Positions 59,814 to 64,000 of a stretch of DNA of 64,000 nt are shown here, piece after piece; position 1 is the stretch's first letter; the number at the start of each line of letters is the position of its first letter. The stretch lies in contig JBIKWB010000024.1 of NCBI GenBank assembly GCA_044356555.1, positions 1 through 64,000 of the forward strand, written 5' to 3'. The translations under genes were made by a program, and so were the position numbers. The notes beneath the pieces are model-generated. The model ran no database searches and was not told the origin of the DNA. It saw only the letters and a list, made by a program, of their open reading frames with translations. The stretch is from Tous-C4FEB sp044356555. Lineage in GTDB: Bacteria > Verrucomicrobiota > Verrucomicrobiia > Opitutales > Opitutaceae.

Positions 59814-60062
59814 TTACTTCTTCTCGTCTTTCTTCATGCCTTCTTCTTTGGCCTTCTTCTTCGCGGCATTGGCTTCCTTCATCGCCTTGTCTTCAGCTTC
59901 GTCGAGTTTGCCGTCTTTGTTCTTGTCCCACATTTCCAATTGCTTGGCGCTTGGGCCTTTTTTCTTTGGAGCGTCTTGGGCCTGGAGAGCCGGAGCGGAG
60001 ACGCTAACGAGCACCGCAAGGGCGCTGAGGAGGGTGATAAGTTTTGAGGTAGTATTTTTCAT
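59814..60062 (-). CDS. Small secreted EF-hand protein
   Basis: An 82-residue protein with a signal peptide (KLITLLSALAVLVSVSAPALQA) and one EF-hand loop, DKNKDGKLDEAE, a match to D-x-N-x-D-G-x-L-x-x-x-E. The tail is very rich in Lys, Glu and Ala (KAMKEANAAKKKAKEEGMKK). A single EF-hand may pair with a second molecule. Ca2+ binding is likely; role unknown. ATG at 60062 leads into the signal peptide; the in-frame codon at 60086 would add 8 residues. Confidence 0.82.
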   Translation of the reverse strand: MKNTTSKLITLLSALAVLVSVSAPALQAQDAPKKKGPSAKQLEMWDKNKDGKLDEAEDKAMKEANAAKKKAKEEGMKKDEKK

Positions 60063-60244
60063 AGCGTCTGGAAATTGAGTAATCACTTTCCAAAAAGCCA
60101 GCCTTCAATCGCAAGATACCCGCTTCACCGGGAAATTTTTTTCTCACCGTCCGCGAATCTATTTTCCAACTCAATCGTCCGCGATCCGCCCTCGGTTTCC
60201 CGCGCTTGTTACAACCGCCACAACATTTCTAACTCCCTTACATC

Positions 60245-61513
60245 ATGCCTCCGGACCTCAAATCTCGTCGTGACCGCCTTGCGAAAGCGCTGCCCCTCGG
60301 GGATGCCATCCTTGTGGTCGGTTCCGGCCAACCCTTTCCTCTGCCTGAGAACAGCGACCAGACCTACCCGTTCTTCAGTCACGCCGAATACACCTACCTC
60401 ACTGACGACGACTGCATCGACGGCGTTATTGCTTACGATCCCCGCGACGGCGAATGGCTTTCCTTTGTCCCCGCCGTCACCGAGGGCGAACGCGTTTGGG
60501 AGGGGACCACGCAGCGATCCGGCCGCCCTCTCACCGAGTTTTCTCCCTGGCTCGCCGCCCGCAGCGGCCGCCCCATCGCCAACTTGGGCGCCCTCCGGCC
60601 AGACATTCCTGCCGACGTCCCGCTCATCTCCCATATCCGCGACGCCTTCCGCCACGCCCGTCGTCCTAAGGACGCCGAAGAAGTTACCATGCTGCGCGCT
60701 GCGGCCGCCGCCACTGCCGCCGGCTATGCCGCGATTCCAGCACTCCTCCGCCCCGGTATCACCGAGCGCGCGCTGCAAATCGAACTCGAAGCCGGCTTCT
60801 TCCGCGCCGGCGCCACGCGCACCGGCTACAACACCATCGTCGGCACGGGGCCCAACTCCGCCATCCTGCATTTCTCCCCCACGGCTCGCGCCGCCCAGAC
60901 CGGCGAGTTTGTCTTGATCGACGCCGGAGCGGCCATCGGTCGTTACACCGCCGATGTCACGCGCACCTATGTTGTCGGGACACCGAGCCCGTTTCAACGC
61001 GACCTCTACCAAGTCGTGCTCGCCGCGGAAGAGCGCGCCATCGCCCGCTGCGTGCCCGGCGCCGAGTGGACCGACATCCACCTCGCCTGCGCCGTCGATC
61101 TCGTCGCCGGCCTCGTGGCGATGAACGTCATGCACGGCCACCCCGAGTCACTTGTCGAAGCGGAAGCGCACACGCTTTTCTTCCCCCACGGTCTCGGCCA
61201 CATGGTCGGACTCGGTGTGCGCGACGCCAGCGGCCTCTTGCCCGGCCGCACCAAAAATCCCCGACCCTGCCTGCGCACGCTCCGCATGGATCTCCCGCTC
61301 GCGGCCGGCTACGTGGTCACCATAGAGCCTGGGCTCTATTTCATCCCGCCGCTTCTCCAAGATCCGGCCCGCCGCGAAAAACACCGCGACGCCGTCAATT
61401 GGCCCTTCGTCGATCAGCATCTCCACCTTGGCGGCGTCCGCATCGAGGACAACATCCTCATCACCGCCGACGGCCCGGAAAACCTGACCGCCGCGATTCC
61501 AAAAACACTTTAG
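60245..61513 (+). CDS. pepP: Xaa-Pro aminopeptidase
   Basis: A 422-residue M24 peptidase. An N-terminal domain (RRDRLAKALPLGDAILVVGSGQ and YTYLTDDDC) leads to the pita-bread catalytic part: VLIDAGAAIGRYTADVTRTYV (two Asp), FFPHGLGHMVGLGVRD (His), VVTIEPGLYFIP (Glu) and GGVRIEDNILI (Glu). It removes N-terminal residues before proline. Its stop overlaps the opposite P-type ATPase stop by 4 bases (TTAG at 61510-61513). Confidence 0.94.
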   Translation: MPPDLKSRRDRLAKALPLGDAILVVGSGQPFPLPENSDQTYPFFSHAEYTYLTDDDCIDGVIAYDPRDGEWLSFVPAVTEGERVWEGTTQRSGRPLTEFSPWLAARSGRPIANLGALRPDIPADVPLISHIRDAFRHARRPKDAEEVTMLRAAAAATAAGYAAIPALLRPGITERALQIELEAGFFRAGATRTGYNTIVGTGPNSAILHFSPTARAAQTGEFVLIDAGAAIGRYTADVTRTYVVGTPSPFQRDLYQVVLAAEERAIARCVPGAEWTDIHLACAVDLVAGLVAMNVMHGHPESLVEAEAHTLFFPHGLGHMVGLGVRDASGLLPGRTKNPRPCLRTLRMDLPLAAGYVVTIEPGLYFIPPLLQDPARREKHRDAVNWPFVDQHLHLGGVRIEDNILITADGPENLTAAIPKTL

Positions 61514-63960
61514 CGGCCGATGCGAAACACGCGCCGCATCCCCCCGGTCACGATCGCCAGCGTCGCCAACGAGTTTACCGGCATTAAAATCGCAGCGACG
61601 AGCGGGTTCATTTTTCCCGCCACCGCCAAACCGACCGCGAGCAGATTGTAGACGACCGAGAACACCAAAATAACCCGCTGCGTCCTGCGGCGCACGCCAT
61701 CTACTTCAAACAGCTCGCGGATCCCGCTGATCCCGCGCCCGAGGTAGTAGAAATCGGCTTTCTGTTCGAGCAGGCCACGATGGATCACCGGCGTGCCCCG
61801 ACACAGCGCCCGGTCAAACGCGAGGCTGTCATTGGCCCCGTCCCCCAACATAAGCGCTGCCTCAGCCCGCGCATACGTAAACCACGCCGCCTTTTCCTGC
61901 GGTGACAGTTCACCGATTCCGCACTCCGCCGCCAGGCCGAGTTCGGCCGCCAAAGCCGTTACCTTCTCCTGCCGGTCCCCGCTCAAAATCTGCACCCGCA
62001 ACCCTCTCCGCCTCAGCGCCGCGACCTCGGTCCTCGCATCCGCCCGCACCGTATCCGCAAACTCAAACTCCGCCACGCTCATCCCCGCACGCGCCAACAC
62101 CGTCGCACCGACCTCGGCCGGTTTGTCACCTAATCGATGATTAACCTCAGCTTGGCGTCGGGTGCGCCAGCCCGCGCGGCCCAGCGACCACTCGCCCATC
62201 TCGACGCCGCTCCCGACCGTTTCCCGCACTTCCCCGGAGAGCGGCTCGGGCGTGCCTTCGGCCAACACACTTTCCAGCAGCGCTTGGCTTAGCGGGTGCG
62301 GGTTGTCCCGCAGGAGCGCGTGCAACGCCGCCCTCGCCTCGGGCTCAAGTCCGCGCACCGCCTCCGGATTCTTCAGCACCGGCGTCTCCACCGTAAGCGT
62401 CCCCGTCTTGTCGAAAACGAGGTGCCGCACCCGAGCGAGTTTCGTCCAAAGTCCACCATCCCGCACAAACACCCCGCGTCGACGCAACGCCACCGTGGCC
62501 ATCTCGTCGGCTAGGGGAAATGCCAGGGCCACCGCGCACGGACACGACACCACGAGCACCGCCGTGACCACCGCCCACGTGCGCAAGGCGTCCCCGGTGC
62601 CCAACCACCACCCCACCCCGGCCAGCGTCGCGACCAGTAAAATCCCGACGATGTAGCCTCGCACAATCCGCTCAATCAAACCGTCCCGCGCGCCGGCCCG
62701 TTCCGGCGTGGCCAACAACTGCGCGAGCAAGGACTCGCTCCATTCCTGCCGCGCCGTCAGCCGCGCGGGGCCGCGACCGACGTTGATCGAGCCAGCCGGC
62801 ACGCGCGACCCGCCCTGAAAAACCCGGGGCTCCGCCTCCCCGTTGATCGATGCGAGCGAAAACGTCGCGGCCTCGACACCAAGTTGAGCCTCCACCGGAT
62901 TGGTCTGGCCGGTGGCGAGCGCATAGACCTGCCCCTTGCGCAGCGCCTCGGGCGCGACTTCGCCCGCGTCCTCGGTCAACACACGCGGCGGCTTCGGCTG
63001 GAGCGCGAGCAGCCTACGTTGGTTCCGTTCCACCGCCGCGACCTGCGCCCAACGTCCGATGAGCATCAGCAAAATGAACCCGCTCACGAAATCGAAATAC
63101 ACGAAACGCTCCTCGCCCGCCAGCCACCCGAACAACGAACCCGCATACGCACCCACAATGCCCAGTCCGATTGGCAAATCGATCTGCATCGCCCCCATCC
63201 GCAGTGCCCGCACCGCGCGCACGATAAAATACACTCCGCCGACCAATAGGCTCAGCGTGCCAAACGCCAGCGAGAGCAGACCAAAAAGCCGCGCATACTC
63301 AAAGTCCGCCCCCATCCCAAAATAAACCGGCAAGGTGAAGAGCATCACGTTCATCGAGAACGCCGCGCACAGCCCGATTCGCTTCACGAGCGCTCTGCTC
63401 TCCAACTCGCCCCGAGCCTCGCCCAAAGGACCGACCAAATAACCGAAAGCCTGCAACGCCCGCGCGAATCCCGCCGCACTGAACTTCCCCCGCACCCAAC
63501 GAAGCCGAATGGTCCCGCGTTGGGCGTTGGCCACGATTTCCCGAGCACCCGCCTGCTGCTGGAAGAGCCGCTCGATCAGCCAAACGCAGCCCGCACACGA
63601 CACCCCTTGCAGATCCAACATCAACTCCGGCGGCCGGTCCGGAGCCGCGGTCGTCTCGGCGATTTTTTGGGCCGTCTCCAACCATGCGTAATCGCGCGGT
63701 TGAAACACCGCCCCGTCTGCCGGCGAGGTTACCTCATCTTTGATCCGATAATAACCTGCGAGCCCGTGCTCGTGCACGAGGCGGAAAACATACGAACAGC
63801 CCGCGCAGCAAAACCCCGACTCTTGCACCTGCGCATCAAACAAAGGCGCGCCACAGTGCCGACAGACGGGTTTCAACGTGGAGCCCGTTTTCCCCAACAG
63901 GCTGGCCGAATCCCCGATCACAGGCGGCCTCTCCCTGCTAGCCTCGATCGCCGGGCTCAT
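61510..63960 (-). CDS. Cu+-translocating P-type ATPase, CcoI/FixI type
   Basis: About 816 residues. The N-terminal cysteine domain (CRHCGAPLF, FCCAGCSYVFRLVHEHG) and an HMA domain (DLQGVSCAGCVWLIERLFQ) are typical of CcoI/FixI, which supply copper to cbb3-type oxidase. The catalytic P-ATPase core follows: SINGEAEP, VVSCPCAVALAFPLADEMA (metal site), VFDKTGTLTVETP (phosphorylated Asp), NPHPLSQALLE and LGDGANDSLAF. No ccoNOQP genes are in the window. ATG at 63960 (MSPAIEAS) is chosen; the frame stays open to 63999 and could extend beyond the window edge. Confidence 0.9.
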   Translation of the reverse strand: MSPAIEASRERPPVIGDSASLLGKTGSTLKPVCRHCGAPLFDAQVQESGFCCAGCSYVFRLVHEHGLAGYYRIKDEVTSPADGAVFQPRDYAWLETAQKIAETTAAPDRPPELMLDLQGVSCAGCVWLIERLFQQQAGAREIVANAQRGTIRLRWVRGKFSAAGFARALQAFGYLVGPLGEARGELESRALVKRIGLCAAFSMNVMLFTLPVYFGMGADFEYARLFGLLSLAFGTLSLLVGGVYFIVRAVRALRMGAMQIDLPIGLGIVGAYAGSLFGWLAGEERFVYFDFVSGFILLMLIGRWAQVAAVERNQRRLLALQPKPPRVLTEDAGEVAPEALRKGQVYALATGQTNPVEAQLGVEAATFSLASINGEAEPRVFQGGSRVPAGSINVGRGPARLTARQEWSESLLAQLLATPERAGARDGLIERIVRGYIVGILLVATLAGVGWWLGTGDALRTWAVVTAVLVVSCPCAVALAFPLADEMATVALRRRGVFVRDGGLWTKLARVRHLVFDKTGTLTVETPVLKNPEAVRGLEPEARAALHALLRDNPHPLSQALLESVLAEGTPEPLSGEVRETVGSGVEMGEWSLGRAGWRTRRQAEVNHRLGDKPAEVGATVLARAGMSVAEFEFADTVRADARTEVAALRRRGLRVQILSGDRQEKVTALAAELGLAAECGIGELSPQEKAAWFTYARAEAALMLGDGANDSLAFDRALCRGTPVIHRGLLEQKADFYYLGRGISGIRELFEVDGVRRRTQRVILVFSVVYNLLAVGLAVAGKMNPLVAAILMPVNSLATLAIVTGGMRRVFRIGR

Positions 63961-64000
63961 CTTAAAAACAGATGAACGAAGCCGGATCGGGGCCTTCAAA

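Noticed and set aside
1..64000. tRNA genes, rRNA genes, CRISPR arrays, prophage or IS elements
   Set aside because: No T-loop signature, no direct repeats with unique spacers and no transposase or integrase sequence was seen; a tRNAscan or CRISPR search could still find something subtle.

Overview
The window looks like chromosome from a Verrucomicrobiota bacterium, most likely Opitutaceae. This rests on gene content: a PVC-type CxxCH heme-binding dehydrogenase-like protein, a DUF5069 protein, two Verrucomicrobia-style TonB receptors, very GC-rich coding sequence with long open antisense frames, and start codons that mostly follow pyrimidine-rich leaders rather than Shine-Dalgarno sites. There is no rRNA gene to confirm it. 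I found no tRNA, rRNA, CRISPR array, phage or insertion sequence.

Layout. (1) 1-8794, all minus strand: a tightly packed catabolic locus with a LacI regulator, a DHDPS/NAL-family aldolase, a TonB receptor, a sialidase-like BNR protein, an SSS symporter and a YidR-like propeller cut by the window edge. A palindrome lies in the lacI-aldolase gap. This reads as a regulated uptake and degradation unit for an acidic sugar. (2) 8795-9498: a broken pterin carbinolamine dehydratase and non-coding sequence. (3) 9499-15845: two divergent membrane proteins, gpt, a nucleotidyltransferase-GHMP kinase fusion and an amidase. (4) 15846-22519: a ThiZXY-like ABC importer followed by an Rbs-like sugar ABC importer. 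(5) 22670-29702: UspA, the cytochrome c/HEAT protein, an HDOD-GAF protein and PTS enzyme I. (6) 29785-36175: ispE, pyrF, ispD and ispF (three steps of the MEP isoprenoid pathway), then two paralogous oligopeptide-binding lipoproteins. (7) 36320-41124: a PagL-like outer membrane protein, a second TonB receptor, a YkgJ-type protein and a cardiolipin synthase-like protein. (8) 41139-54497: housekeeping and small genes (two NUDIX proteins, LOG, GluQRS, Mog, DUF5069, a MazG-like protein, Hsp20, an MFS transporter, RlmJ, YhcH, a metallophosphatase, DUF192, an M24 peptidase). (9) 54646-57178: hldE kinase domain and gmhB (ADP-heptose/LPS core), then an Fpg-like glycosylase with an incomplete zinc finger. 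(10) 57236-63999: a VapBC-type toxin-antitoxin pair, TlyA, NAD kinase, a secreted EF-hand protein, PepP and a CcoI/FixI-type copper P-ATPase.

The most unusual items are the aldolase/sialidase-like locus with its palindromes, the nucleotidyltransferase-GHMP kinase fusion, a 20-bp perfect palindrome after uspA, several families of short intergenic repeats, and the general use of C/T-rich leaders in place of Shine-Dalgarno sites.
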